A DNA stretch of 64,000 bases from Ustilaginoidea virens (GCF_000687475.1 NC_057318.1:930001-994000); one strand, 5' to 3'; counted from the stretch's first letter, positions 30,868-46,503 are shown. Translations and numbers: made by a program. Notes: generated by a model not told the origin, from the letters alone.

Positions 30868-33792
30868 TGTAGGTTGATTGGGGGGGAAAGTGTGTTTCAA
30901 GCGTTCATCGGATCATAACTCGTCGCAGTAATGGGGAGCAGATGCCTGGCGAGGTGCAGTTACTGGACAGGTGGCCCACGCACTGCACCTCGGGAAGGCT
31001 GTGAAGGTTGAGTTACCGCCGGCGTTTCAAGCCTAGCCCGGGTGGGAAATTGCCGATGGCGAGGCGGGTTGAAGCTGTGCTTTAGACTTGTAACTCGAGG
31101 CCGGATTTTCCAGGCCCTCGAACACGAGGAATAAAGGACGGTCGAAAACTCCAAGCTGCGTGGGTGTCCGGTGTGACTGAGTGAGTGTGCTGATGGGTGA
31201 ACTCAGAAGGTAAACGAGTCAGCAGAACATTAGGAACTTTCGGTACATGTATGAAAATGATTCTTCTTCTTCAACTATAGTAGCTATAGTAACTACAGTC
31301 TTGATGCCGCGTAGCTTTTTGCAGGGGAAATCCTGTCTCGCATGGACAAGGACGACTTTATGCAGATATGCCGTCTGTAAGCTGCAGCAAGGCACCTGGT
31401 CGACAGGTGTACTGCCGAGGTGAGGTTGGATGTGGCTGGTAACGATGGCGCGGAGATGTGGCGGTGCGGCTGGTTTCAAAGGGTTTGTTCAGCCAGAGCT
31501 GGCGCGGCTGCCTGTCAGCTGGGGACGGAGCGGGAGAAATTTGGGTGGAGGGCAGGCCTGGTCTTTGTATAATGTGTGTCCTTATTTTTATACACGCCAG
31601 CACGCGCCGCCCAGCACCCCGGCCAACGGTTTCTTGTCGCTGCTGCGTTTCGCTTAATTTCCCTGTTGGTGTGCACTAGCCCCATTTTGTTGTGGGCTCT
31701 CTCGTGAGGTCGCCCCTCCACGATTCCAATCGCTGCAGGAGACTCGGTGCTGCGTCGATTGAACCCGGGTTGCTGCCTTTCTTTTTCTGCCCTTCCCTTC
31801 CCTTTTTTTTTTTTTTTCCTTCTGTTTCGCCCTTGGCCAGAGTCAGCAAGGTGGCCATGCCCTCTCTCCTTTCCAGACCACGTACGACCAGGTTTGCAAG
31901 TCTTGCAAGTCGAGTTCCTCACGAGCCAAGCGCCACGTGGTTTCCCGCCTTTTCATCAAAGCATCTCTCGCTCGGAGCCTTGCGAGATGTGGCCTGTCAC
32001 AGCCCCGTGTCAAATGGACATGATGACGTTGATGACTAACTACTACTTTCATCACTGCCGGTTTGCTAGATGATACCACCTTGGATGCCAACCGGGATCT
32101 TTCAACGCGGTGATTGGGCTTTTTGTCTCTTCCTTTCTCTTTTCTCAAGTCCCGGAGCAATTCAATCAGTCAGTCGCTTTTTCATCCGTCCATCTTACCC
32201 CTGCCTCCGCCGCCCCCCTCCCTTTCCCCCTACCTGGTAAGAAACCACGTTGCAAGGTTTTGCATCCTGTGTGCATCGCAATGAACCCATTCCCATTCCT
32301 TCCTCTCGCACAGCCTATATCACTTCGCGCCAGTGAGATATAGGCTGCTTGCCTTCATTCCAGACACTTCACACTTCTTTCGACGTGGCCGACAGGCAGT
32401 AGGGTACGGTAATGGACATTCGCCGGTATGAAATGGCCCACCGAGTGCAGCGAAACACACCGTGCACCTCGTCCGCATGGCTTTCGACGTTGCATTTGTT
32501 GAACGAAATGACAGTCAGTGTTTCAGCGGGCCGTGATTTGATCGAGCTGAGCCGAGTCCTCGCAGCGCTGCAACATCCAAATGGTAGGGATCAGCAAAGT
32601 TTCGGATACATGGGCGATCAGTGAGAAGTCTATCTTCCCGAGTCCAATGGCTGGTCGCCAGACACTCTCGGAGAATATTGATTCCTAGTGCTCAATTCCG
32701 AAGGCAATGACCACGCCTGCCGAGTACGGAGTATGGGGAATTGGAATGCATCAGCTTCCTGGGGGAAATTTCCGTCAATTGAGCCTTGGGCGATACTGGT
32801 ACTGTACGTGGTACGGAGCACGGCACGGGTCTGGTACACTGTCAATCCGTAGTGCAGGTGCAACTCCACCGAAGGGCGCCATGCATTTCAACTACCGAAT
32901 AGCGCAGGGTGACCACATAACCAACCATCAGTGATCAATTGGCTTGGCCGCTGCCATCAATGGTCGCTGGCATTGATGGTCGCCGGCATGGTCTCCGGCA
33001 TTGGTCTCCAGCATTGGTCTCCAGCATTGGTCTCCGGCATGGTCGCTGACATGGTCGCTGGCATCAAATGGTCGCTGCTGCAGCCTTTTGTCCCGTGATG
33101 GATTTCGGCTTTTGGGTACCAGCAGAGGCTAGCAGCCCAGGGCCCCGTGTTGTGTGTGGTGTTGCACCAGCTTGTTTGATGCTTGTGTCGTTGTCCCCTT
33201 TTGCTGGCTTTGCTTGGTACCAGCTTCACCAGCTTGCCTGAAGCGTCATTGCCTCCAAGGCACGCGAACCTATGTAATCAATGACCAACTTCGAGATCAA
33301 AGTGTGCATCCGCCTCTCCAATTCTTATCCACAATGCCGCCCCTCCCCATAGGTACCTAAATTAAAAGAAAATGGAGCCACAATTAATCCCGTGGGCATG
33401 CTCGGCCATTGACCCCTTCGTCACGAGTATCCCATAGGGCCACACAAGATAAAGGTATCCGTAAAACGAACAATCCCAAGGCGTACGCAAGGTTGCTGAG
33501 ATTTCATGCGCCAAGTCAACTTGAGGTGTCACAGTGTGCAGGGTAGCTGGCGTGGCGTTGGCGTGGCGCTGGGTGGCGCTGGGTGGCGCCATGGCCACCT
33601 CAGGCAGCAACAACCCGTCAGTGCCTTGGCCTGCTCCCTCAACGCGACTTCACCCCTCAAGCTTGGTCGCGACTGTCAGAGACGCGTCGCAAGGATTGAA
33701 GCGGCGTCCTTGACTTCACAAGGCTCAAGCTTCGTCCAGTCCGTAGCTGGCACATACCAGATGTAGCGCGCAGGCGCCAGCTTCCATTCACC
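30868..33792. promoter_or_regulatory. 2.9-kb divergent intergenic region, MOT1 and SMC3
   Basis: No coding exon is convincing. The region has TACGGAGTA at 32725-32733, a degenerate GGTCGCTGGCAT-type array at about 32955-33075, a T run near 31803-31818 and pyrimidine-rich DNA before the SMC3 start. Both promoters must lie here, but the length is much greater than for the other head-to-head pairs, so an unannotated non-coding transcript is possible. Confidence 0.5.
32955..33075. repeat. Degenerate 13-16-bp tandem repeat
   Basis: About eight imperfect units of the form ATGGTCGCTGGC or TTGGTCTCCAGC follow each other in tandem. They alternate between GTCGC and GTCTC versions. Confidence 0.8.
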
Positions 33793-36700
33793 ATGTACAT
33801 TAAACAGATAATTATCCAGGGCTTCAAAAGGTGCGCCGTCAATATTGCTGTTTTTGCCAAACCCGCGCAAGCTGACTTGCCTGCAGCTATAAAGACCAAA
33901 CGGTTATTGAGCCCTTCTCGCCAAAAACGAATGTCATTGTAGGTCGCAATGGCTCCGGGAAGAGCAACTTTTTCGCAGCGATGCGGTTCGTCCTCAGCGA
34001 TGCCTACACGCAGATGAGCCGAGAAGAGCGACAAGGCCTGCTGCACGAGGGCTCCGGCTCTGCCGTCATGTCTGCCTACGTGGAGATCATTTTCGACAAC
34101 AGCGACGATCGCTTTCCCACAGGTAACAAGGAGGTCGTCTTGCGCCGCACCATTGGATTGAAAAAGGACGAGTACTCGGTTGATCGGAAAGTGGTGACCA
34201 AAACGGACGTCATGAACCTCCTCGAAGCAGCGGGATTTTCGCGATCGAATCCTTACTACATCGTCCCGCAAGGCCGTGTGACGGCGCTTACAAGCATGAA
34301 GGAATCGGATAGGCTGAACCTATTGAAGGAAGTTGCTGGGACCCACGTGTATGAAGCACGTCGGGCGGAATCGTTGAAAATCATGCACGAGACCAACAAC
34401 AAGCGAGAGAAGATTGACGAACTGCTGGAATACATCAAAGAGAGGCTAAGCGAGCTGGAGGAGGAGAAGGAAGAGTTGCGCGGCTTCCAGGAAAAAGATC
34501 GGGAGCGCCGGTGCCTGGAGTACGCTTATCACCATCGCGAGCAAGTCACGATTCAGTCTGCTCTGGAAGACATCGATAGTACTCGACAGGATGGTCTCGA
34601 CACCAGCGACTCAAGCCGCACCGAGTTTTTGAAGGGCGAGAAGGCGATTGCAAAAATCGACGCAGAGATCCACAACCTCCAGCGGGAACTGGAGCTTCTC
34701 CAAATTGATCGGCGTCAACACGAAGAAGACAGACGGGACAGCGCAAAGGTGCTCGCAAAAGCGGAGCTCAAGGTGAAGAACTTGAAGGACGGGCAGTCAG
34801 CACAGGAGCAAGCGAGAACCCAACACGCCGCCGAGCTTCAGTCAATCCAGTCCGAGATTTCGCAGAAAGAGGAGCAACACGCCAAGGTCCTACCTGAATA
34901 CCAGAAGAAAAAGGAGCAGGAAGCTGACATAAGACGGCAACTGGACACAGCGGAGGCCTCACGGGCCCGGCTTTTCGCCAAGCAAAGTCGCGGCTCTCGG
35001 TTTAAGAACAAGTCCGAGCGAGATGCTTGGCTGAAGCAAGAAGTCGAGGAGCTGAACTTGACCATCAGTGGGCAAAAGGCGAACAGGATAGAGGCCGAAG
35101 AGGAAGTCGCAAGGGTGCAGAAGGCTATTGATCAAACCGAGAGGGAGGTTGCGGATCTGAGGTTGCGACTGTCGAACTGGAGTGGCGACAGGGTACAGAT
35201 GGAGGAACGCGTCACACAAGCCAGGATCAACCTCGATAAACTGAACGACGAGCGAAAGCTCATCCGACGGGAGGAGGAGAAGCTAAACTCCATCATTGCG
35301 AACGCAAGACAGGAAAAGGAACAAGCGGACCGGGAACTGTCACACGCCGTCGACGGCGCGACGGCGCGCGGGTTGGCTACAATCCGTCGTCTGAAGCAGG
35401 AGCAGGATATCCCTGGTGCCTACGGAACCCTTGCAGATCTCCTCGAGGTCAGCGACGCGTACAGACTGCCCGTAGAGCAGATTGCTGGCTCCAGCTTGTT
35501 CCACTATGTCGTTGATAATGCCGACACTGCGACCTACCTGGCGGATATCCTGTTCAAACAGCACGGAGGCCGGGTCACCTTCATGCCATTAGCCCAGCTG
35601 CGGCCACGACAGGTCAGCTTTCCTCGATCCAACGACGCGGTGCCTCTTATTAGCAAAATCAAATACGACGCCAGGTTCGAAAAGGCCTTCCAGCAAGTCT
35701 TCGGGAAGACGGTAGTCTGCATAAACCTAGCCGTGGCTTCCCAATACGCCAGAAGTCATGGCGTTGACGGCATTACCGCCGAAGGCGACACGACAAACAA
35801 GAGAGGTGCAATGACTGGTGGATACATTGACCCGCGAAAGTCACGCCTCGAAGCGGTGCACGCTGCGAACAAATGGCGAGAAGAATTCGACGGCCTGATT
35901 GCACAGCTGCGAGACCTGCGTCACCAGATCGAGCGCAAGGACCAGGAGATTACCGGAGCCATGTCGGAGCTGCAAAAGCTCGAGCAGCAGCTAAGGCAAG
36001 CAGACGACGGCTTTGAACCGCTCAAGCACGAGCTGAGGAACAAGTCCAGCCATGTCGAGAACGAAAGGAGCCACCTTGACGCGGCCCTCAAGCGCCGCGA
36101 CGCAGTGGAGAAGAACATGAACGGATTCATGGAAGAAGTCGCTGCCCACGAGGCCGAAATCGGCACCGAATTCAAAAAGAGCCTTAGTGCGGCGGAGGAG
36201 CGAGAGCTCGAGAGTCTCAGCGCCTTGACACAGCAATTGCAAAAGCAGTGGAACGAGTTGAGTAACGACCGAAGGAAGCTGGAGAGGAAGAAGCAGTTTC
36301 TAGAGGCAGACCTGCGTCAGAATCTCCAGATGAAGCTGGATCAGGTGAACAGTCAAGCGTTCGAGACGTCGGCGTCGGGGGGCGCGGCAGGAAGCATGAA
36401 GGAGGCTCAGCGAGAGCTCAAAGCCGCGCAAAAGGGGTTGCAGACGGTTGCGGGCAACCTCGAAGAAACCGAGGGCAAAATAGAGCAGGTTTCTGCCAGA
36501 ATCGAGCGACTGAGGGCTGAAAAGGCGGACAGGGAGCAGGTCCAGAACGACCTCTCGACCCGGATAGAAAAGCAACAGAAGAAGATGGAGAAGACGCTGC
36601 AGAGAAGGGCGCTGCTGACTGCGCAGGCCGCGGAATGCGCCAGGAACATCAGGGACCTGGGCGTGCTTCCCGAGGAGGCTTTCGACAAGTATGAGAACAT

Positions 36701-37642
36701 GGAGGCCAACACTGTGAGTAGAAAGCAAACCCGTGACGGCCGGGCGAGGCAAAGCATGCACACGCAAGGAAGCTGACAGACGATGCGGCGCGGAAGATTA
36801 CGAAGAGACTGAAGAAGGTGAACGAGTCTCTGAAAAAGTACAAGCACGTCAACAAGAAGGCGTTTGAGCAGTACAACAACTTCACCATGCAGCAGGACCA
36901 GCTGATGAAGCGGCGGCAAGAGCTGGACGCGTCCCAGGGATCCATCGAGGAGCTGGTCGAGCACCTGGATCGGCGAAAGGACGAAGCCATCGAGCGGACG
37001 TTTAAGCAGGTATCCAAGGAGTTTGCGACGATATTCGGCAAGCTCGTGCCTGCGGGACACGGCCGTCTCGTCATCCAAAGAAGAACAGATCGCCGGCAGG
37101 AAGCCGACGAATCGGACGAGGAAGCCCGCGGCAGCGTGGAAAACTACATTGGCGTGGGCATCAGCGTCTCCTTCAACTCCAAGGAGCTGGACGAGCAGCA
37201 GAGGATTCAGCAGCTCAGCGGCGGGCAGAAGAGTAAGTCGTCGCCTCGACACCACCTGGCCAGCGATATGACCCAAGACAGGCCAAGCCCAGCCCAGCCC
37301 AGCCCAGCATTGCTAACAGGCATCATCAACACAGGTTTGTGCGCCCTGTGTCTCATCTTCGCGCTCCAGCAAACCGAGAGCAGCCCCATGGTCATCTTTG
37401 ACGAAGTCGACGCCAACCTGGATGCTCAGTACCGAACCGCCGTTGCTGCGTTGCTCGAGTCCATCTCCAACGAGGCCGGCACGCAGTTTATCTGCACCAC
37501 GTTCCGACCCGAGATTGTCCACGTGGCCGACAAGTGCTACGGCGTGACGTTTCACAACAAGACGAGCTCGATCAACTGCGTCAGCACAGAGGATGCGCTG
37601 AACTTTGTCGAAGGCCAGGCCAAGCCAGCCGGGTCGTCGTGA
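33793..37642 (+). CDS. SMC3, cohesin ATPase subunit
   Basis: Exons 33793-33830, 33887-36713, 36797-37232 and 37335-37642 give 1202 residues, the family length. MYIKQIIIQGFKSYKDQ opens the ATPase head; Walker A GRNGSGKS has Lys38. The paired acetylation lysines Lys105-Lys106 (GLKKDEY) match the sites acetylated by Eco1. Coiled-coil arms flank a hinge at about 515-650 (GAYGTLADLLEV to GAMTGGYIDPRKSRLEA). The C-terminal head has signature LSGGQKS (about 1095) and Walker B/D-loop FDEVDANLDAQ (about 1121). Intron 3 (36714-36796) is placed at the third possible AG because only that yields ENMEANTITKRLKKVNE; its CTGAC branch site is about 20 nt upstream. Intron 4 (37233-37334) carries CCCAG repeats and splits the signature Ser codon. 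A G25 run follows the stop by 30 nt. Confidence 0.98.
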
Positions 37643-38374
37643 TTATCACTTGTTTTCTGCTGGGCTTCGGCCGGGGGGGGGGGGGGGGGGGGGGGGGTCT
37701 GCTTAGCTTGATATCGCCAGCGGCAAGAAACAACATGTCAGCATAGGGAAACTGGAATTGGCGGCGTTGGGGGAGGAACGACTCGAAAAGAGAATCTAAA
37801 CGTATGCCTTGTGTGTGTTTTTTGTGTATGTAGTGGTTGGGAGGCATGTGCACGGCCGGTCTTGTTGGCTAGAGAAACATGCTGGGATGGGCTTGATGTC
37901 GTTCATGTTGATGACGAAATAATAGCAAGGGGGGAATTTGGAAGCGAGATGCCCGACATCCACCCCCCCTTTTTTTTTCTTCTTCTTTTTCTGCAAAGGT
38001 CTTGTTTGGTCTCCGCGAAAGACGGCAGCGTCAAGTTCGTTGCGGCAGCACAGAGTCACGATGGAAGTGGTGCATCGCACCCGCACAGCAATCGCATAGC
38101 AAGGCCTCCCCCCCCCCCCCGGGGGCCCCTTGTTTTCTTTTCTTCTTGTTCTGGAGATTCTAGAATGCTGTACAAGAAAGCGTGCGTGCACACGGGGTAG
38201 TTTTACAAAGCCACGCGCCGCTCCCATGGGCGTCGTCTATGTGACGGGCGACGTTCATATTTTTCCTTTCCCCCTTGTGAGATCCCTGCGTCCGCCACCG
38301 GCCGGTGGCGCCTGGTTGCGCATGTGCTGGGCCTGTGCTGGGCCTGTTTTTTTTTTTTTTTTTTTTTTTGGGAC
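37643..38374. other. Convergent 3' region, SMC3 and MRPL46
   Basis: 730 bp. G25 lies at 37673-37697 just after the SMC3 stop, a C run at about 38109-38120, and T23 at 38347-38369 just after the MRPL46 stop (A in its sense). No gene is seen. Confidence 0.7.
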
Positions 38375-39664
38375 TCACCGATCCGACATCATGTTCCGCA
38401 CGCCGCGGAAGTAGTCCGCCGGCAGCTGTTCCCGCAGCTCCTCCCGCGTCAGCCACCTGAAGTCGGTATATCCAAAGGGGTTGCTGTGCAGGTCCGCCTG
38501 GCCGGCCATGATGCGCGCCTTGAGGAAGAAGGTCTTGCGGCCGCGCGTCTGGACGAGGCCCTCGCCATCCCGGACGGGCTGCTCGACGACGTGGGCGACG
38601 GGCACGCGGCCGACGATCCACGTGTTCATGTTCACCCCGGCCGCCTGGTCCATGACCCGCCGGGCAGCCTGCATTTCAACGCCGCGGTTAGCCCTCCGGC
38701 CGCCAAGTTTCCCCGCTGCGTGTGGGAGAAAGAAGAAGGAGAAGAAGAAGAAGAGAGAAGTGCAAACCACCAACCTCGTGCAGGTTCTCGTGCTTGGCCA
38801 CCAGGTCGGCCGGGAACTCCCAGCCGCCCGCCCCCCTGACGACCAGGTACAGCGTCCGGTCCAGCTGCCTGTCCAGGCGCCGCAGGTCGCCCGCGCGGTC
38901 GGCCTCGGTCTCCCGCGGCGCGGGCCGCTCGACGGGCACCACGTCCTCGGCGGGGATGACCTCGGCGTCGTCGCTGACGCGGGCCTCGGCGTCGCGGAGC
39001 AGGCTGTCCACCAGGCTGTCCTGGCCGCTGAGCGGGTCGCCCGCGCGGAGCTCGTCGTCCCACGCGCGCGCGCTCTTGCCGCTGTACACGCCGATGTCCT
39101 TGGCCACGGTGCCCCGGCGCTCGCCCACCTTGAGGTTCCAGTCCAGCCGGCGCGCCGTGTCGGGCTTGAAGTAGATGCTCGTCACGAAGGGCGTGTTGAG
39201 CCGCTCCTCCAGCCGCTTCTGGTAGAAGAAGAAGGCGTTCTCGAACGGGTGCAGCTTGCGCGTCAGCAGGGGCGGCCGCGTGAGAACCAGCCCGGACCGG
39301 ACGTCGTAGCACGGCGGCGGCGCGGCGGCGGCAACTGCGGCTGCGGCTGCGGCTTCAGACGAGGGGCTCGCCGGGCCGGCTGCGGCGGTGGCCGAGTACA
39401 GCCGCGAGGGAGCCCGGGCAGACGTCGTGGCGCATCTCGAGCAGACGGTGGATGAACCTGCGGGTTGCCGCGTGAATCGTCAGTACAAGTACATACAAGG
39501 ACGGGAGAGGAAAAATAAGAATGAAAAAAAAAAAAAATAAAAGCACGGAAAAAAAACGACCGACGTCGGGCAGACAAACGAGCGGCGACGCTGCCGGGGA
39601 GGCTGAAATCCTAACCTGCTATCAAGGATCCCAGGGCGCGGCGGCCTCTGCTTGAAGCAGCCAT
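38375..39664 (-). CDS. Mitochondrial large-subunit ribosomal protein mL46
   Basis: Exons 39664-39616, 39457-38775 and 38668-38375 give 341 residues. The spliced N-terminus MAASSRGRRALGSLIAG...RLYSA is an Arg/Ala/Ser-rich mitochondrial presequence. Then come the mL46 blocks: LHPFENAFFFYQKRLEERLNTPF, YFKPDTARRLDW, and a Nudix-like half containing TLYLVVRGAGGWEFPADLV, ARRVMDQAAGVNMNTWIVGR, KTFFLKARIMAGQ and FRWLTREELREQLPADYFRGV. The Nudix fold in this family is catalytically dead. Intron 1 (39458-39615, donor GTTAGG) splits a Gly codon and intron 2 (38669-38774) is in phase 0. The reading frame in exon 2 was chosen because the other two frames stop or lack the family blocks. Poly(A)-like A23 follows the stop by 5 nt. 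Confidence 0.87.
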
Positions 39665-40836
39665 GGCCAAAGGTTCGTTGCGTTGCTTTGCGCGGTCCGG
39701 ATCGAGGCTGGCCAGCTTCAGCTTTTTTTGACCCCCTTAACCGGGCGTTCTTCGAAGCCCCCGAGAGAGAATAACTCTTGCTCGCTCGAGCCTCGCACGC
39801 ACCAGACGCTTACGTAATGCCCCCGGGCTGTCCCCACAGCCTCTGTGCAGAAAAACTCCTCTCGTGCTTTGCCCTCCCTTTCTCGTCCTTTTTTCCCTTC
39901 TCATCCAAGGCACTTCTTTCCTTATCGTCAGGACCTGTTTCGCCTCCAAAACGTCCTGATCATTCACAGGTGCCGAGAGCAAATCTCATCGCAGTCTTTT
40001 TTCGCTAGCGGTACCTGCCTTCAATTCCACCGGGTTCTGTTAGATAGATACTGCTGACAGCCCAAGCCCAGCCACGCACGGCTGGGCAGCGTCGTGTGTC
40101 CCCGACTTCACGTTTCTTGCGCTGTCGTTTCAAAACCCATCCGGCTGTTCTGGTGAACAAGATATACAAAGCCCACGCCTGCCGCGTCCGCGCAGCAGAA
40201 GATGGCGCCTCCCTTGATTTCCCCCGGGGACGTGATGCATCCAACGCAGACTTGCATGAATGCGCGCGTTTGAGTCAGCTGGGAGATGCCTTTCTGCTCG
40301 ACTGGTTGGCCCTCGACCCTCTTGACTTGGGCGTCGCGGCTTGCGGCTCACGACCGGCCCCATTCACCTTCTCGAGACTTCACGGCGAAGCTTGCTTGGG
40401 TATCAAGAACCCAGTCTCGTCACATGTTGACCGTAAATCGCCAATGTTGTATGTCATATCATATCCTGGCTACCAGGGCCGGAACCCGACGATGCATTGC
40501 TCAACCCAACGTATAAATACAAAAGAAGTCATTCCTCGTCGCTAAGAACCATGAGTGTGCCTCTCCAATACTTTGACCAGATCAGATACGTTTCCCATCT
40601 ACCAGACCTATTACGCCGCTAGCCCGAGTCTCCAAATCTGAGCAGAAAAAAAAACACATTAACAAAAAGACGGGTGAAGATTCAATCCCTGGCGAGAGGG
40701 GAGGAGTGGTACAAAAAAAATGACATGAAAACCTGGGTATCTGATCATACGGACTGCGTCACTCAGCCTCAAAACGCCGTGGCCCAACTCAAAAAAAAAA
40801 AAAAAAGTCCAGTCCCACGTCTCATGCAACGGTTGA
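39665..40836. other. Intergenic region between MRPL46 start and RING-PHD end
   Basis: 1.17 kb, both flanking genes on the minus strand. An A17 run at about 40790-40806 lies close to the RING-PHD stop. No gene is seen. Confidence 0.6.
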
Positions 40837-42933
40837 TCAAGCTGAAAGCTCGGCAACTGCTTGTGCCACTTCTTGGGTGGCTCTAATCTCCCACGTTCGT
40901 CGGGACTCTTCGTTGAGCGACGACACATTTTTTACTTCGTCGTAAAGTTTTCTCGAGATGTCGCGATTGATGGTGGCGTACTGTTCTGTCGTCAGTCTCT
41001 GGGCCCGCCAGTGAGGTCGCAGGGCGGTTTTGACAATGTCGTTGATGCTCTTCTTTTCTTCCTGGGTCATTGTCCACCTTGTCGGCGAGGTTTCTTCTGA
41101 ACGGGTGGCGGTCGAGACCTGATGAGCTCGTCTTGGCCGCGGCTGGCGCAGCTCGAGTGGGCGCGAGTCAACTTTGGCTGGGCGCGGCTCGGGTTCTGCA
41201 TGGTCGCTACTGGACCGAGTCGGGGAGTAGTTGGCAGGAGCGTATCGAGGTTCTATATGAGTACTGAGTGATAGCGTCGGGGATGTCGGCCGGCCCCCGA
41301 GGCTAGGGAGGGGCGGTGGAGTCAGGGAAAGCGCCCGAGGGCTGCTGTGATTTGAGGGCGAGGGTGAGATGGCTGGCGATGAAGCTTCTGGAGGCGCTCG
41401 CCAGTTTGGCGTGAGGATGGGTGTCTCGTCCTCGGAAAGAGGATTCGGCTCCAGCTCCTTGAGCAACGACGATACCAAAGGCGTGGTGCTCTCCCTGCGG
41501 AGGAGGCCGTTTCCTTGCGAGGTCCCGTTTGCTGCTGCTGGTCTGGCGTTGGACGGGCCGGACGTGGCGGGCGACGCGGCAGACGCAGAGGCCTCGGCCT
41601 GTGTGGGCAGCCGCCTGGTCCGTGGGCGTTTCAGTTTTCTCTCGGGCTCTTCTTGAACCGGTTCCGCCGGAGACGCGCTGACGGACCGACTCTTGCGCTT
41701 TCGATTTGGATTTCCATTTCCGTTGGTGCTTGATTCTGCGTCTCGGACACGGTCAAAAGCACCCCAAGCGCGGCGCTCGTCGCGAGTCTCTTGTACAGGC
41801 GGCGGCGGGGCCGGTTGCAGACGCTCGCTGATTCGAGGGGGGATGGTGCTGGCAAAAGTCTCGCGAGCGCCGAGACGATTGGCAATATCCATGCGCTGCT
41901 GCCATCGCTGCAGCTCTCGACGGTCAAGCTGCTGGAAACGGCGAAACTGCTCCAGGTCGTCATCTTCGTCATCGTGGTTGTCGAGGTCGAGGTCGCTCAT
42001 TTCGTAGAAGCGGCCAGAGAACTGGCCCCAGGCGCCCTGCCACTCTGCGTTACGGGCCTGCCTACGGGCTCTCCGCAGGCGCTGCCGCGTCCGCACGTGG
42101 AAGCCTCGCACCTCTCGAGGGTTGGGACGCTGCACATGCTGCGGCCGCGGCGAGACGGGTTGGGGTTCGGCGTCGGCGCGGTCGGAGGGGTGCTCAGCGA
42201 GGCGGAACAGGTGAGCACATTCCATGCAGTACCAGTCGCCGTCAGGGATACGATCGAGACCGATGCAATGAGTATGATAGGCAGCATCGCAGCTATCGCA
42301 CAAGAGCAGGATATCTTCCCGCTCGGCCGAGTTGCATATGGGACAAGGGTTGGCTTCCTCTTCCTCCTCCGCGGCGTTGTCGCCAAACCAAGCCTGGACG
42401 TCGAACTCGGCGACTTGCTTCTTGTCCTGGACACCATATGTGGATAATGCAGTTCCTGCAGAGAAGAGACGACATGGTTAGCATGGGACGAAGCGCTTTT
42501 CTTTGGAAACGGGGCCAATGGGGTTGGGAAAAGGAGTAGTGGTGGTGGTGGTGATGGTGGTGACGGGGCACTGTGTGTTGCGGATGATGATGCAGCCGGA
42601 CCTACCATCTACGCCGTTGTAGACGCGAACACTGTGGAATGGCGTTCTGCAAATGGGACAGGTGTTGGTTTTCTGAGCCCACGACCTGATGCAGGCATCG
42701 TGGATGACATGCTCGCAGCCGTCCAAGGCGGCAACTATATCGAGATGGCTGGCATCCTCGTCCACGGCCTCAGCTACGGCCGTGGTGGTGGTGGTGGTGG
42801 TGTCCTTTGCCTGTGTCGGCTGTGTGGTGGCGGCGCCAGCAAGACCAAGACCGTTCACGGGCGGTTGCAGAGTCGAGGACGAGGGGTGCGGCAACGGATC
42901 CAAGCATATAATGCACTGTTCGGGCTCGTTCAT
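40837..42933 (-). CDS. RING and PHD finger protein, Asr1/PHRF1-like
   Basis: Exons 42933-42606 and 42455-40837 give 648 residues. A RING finger uses Cys7, Cys10, Cys73, His75, His78, Cys81, Cys92 and Cys95 (CIIC...CEHVIHDACIRSW...CPIC). A PHD finger follows from Cys147 (CPIC...CDSCDAAYHTHCIGLDRIPDGDWYCMEC). The rest is mostly disordered and rich in Arg, Ser and Pro, ending in a helical block (SINDIVKTALRPHWRAQRLTTEQYATINRDISRKLYDEV). RING-PHD order is that of yeast Asr1 and animal PHRF1, E3 ubiquitin ligases connected with RNA polymerase II; this function is inferred. The C-terminal helical block resembles the region used by such proteins to bind the polymerase tail. The 62-residue gap between the first and second zinc-ligand pairs of the RING is unusually long and Thr-rich. 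Confidence 0.86.
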
Positions 42934-45728
<2,795 letters not shown>

Positions 45729-46503
45729 TTATACCTCGGCAATCTCCCTCAATCGTCGCAAGGTTGATCGCATGGCGGCGGCAGCAGGGGTACTATTGCA
45801 GCAGTCAGCATAATCCGGTCGCACAGGGGTTGAAGTCTTTGTGCATTTGATTTGAAGAGCGTTTGGCAGGATGAAACATGTTCCCCCCCTTCCGGCAGAA
45901 ACGAAAAGAATCGGGTAGAGACGTTCAGGGGTTGCTCCACGTACGAAACAATGTAGGCACCGCCGGCGATGGTGCGTTTGCATGACTTGCAGTTCCAAAT
46001 ACCAGTGGAGTGGCGGCGGACGGTGACTTTACCACAGAAGGTGCAGGTATACTTGGCGTGCTGGGTGATTTCCATCTTCTTCACCTGCTTACGCAGGGAA
46101 GCACCGTAACTGTAGGCGGCGACTGTTAGCTGGAACTTCGTGTGCCTGAATCTGACCAAGAAAACAATCAATCTTCCTCTGGGCTCTTGCTCGCTGCGGT
46201 TTCGCTTCGTTTTTATGTATATTATATTTTTTTTCTTCTGCACAGGACAGGCTGAAGACTTGCAAAAGCTGGCTCGGAAAGTTGCAAGTCCCGGTAAAAG
46301 TTTCGCCGCAAACAAGCCAGAGCCATGCAAAGACGTCGCGGGGCCCAAGACCGAGGATCGTAAATTCGTGGACGCATCGAAGACTTACCGGGTGCCATAT
46401 TTACCGCTGTCATGTTGTGTTAGCATCTGGCAGCAAGACAAAAGAATATCGAATGGATTGTGAGTACATACGTGACGCCGACCTTCTTCGTACGCTTGGT
46501 CAT
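45729..46503 (-). CDS. Cytosolic ribosomal protein eL43 (L37a)
   Basis: Four exons (46503-46472, 46406-46389, 46109-45945, 45792-45729) give 92 residues, the family length. The spliced protein starts [25 protein letters not shown], has a zinc ribbon with Cys39, Cys42, Cys57 and Cys60 (CTFCGK, CKSCKR), and ends [21 protein letters not shown]. An 18-nt exon 2 is required to complete GKYGTR. Introns are 65, 279 and 152 nt; the 279-nt intron was checked for a C/D snoRNA on the transcript strand and no clear box C was seen. The last acceptor (AATAG) follows a GCTGAC branch-type site closely. Being head-to-head with the oxidoreductase gene, it should have a strong promoter in the 860-bp gap. Confidence 0.97.

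Noticed and set aside
36714..36779. SMC3 intron ending at the GACAG or GAAG acceptors before 36780
   Set aside because: GACAG leads to an early stop; the earlier AG inserts LTDDAARK, whereas the AG at 36796 gives the conserved NTITKRLKKVNE join with a well-placed branch site.
46110..46388. Intronic snoRNA in RPL43 intron 2
   Set aside because: No box C (RTGATGA) with matching box D was found on the transcript strand.
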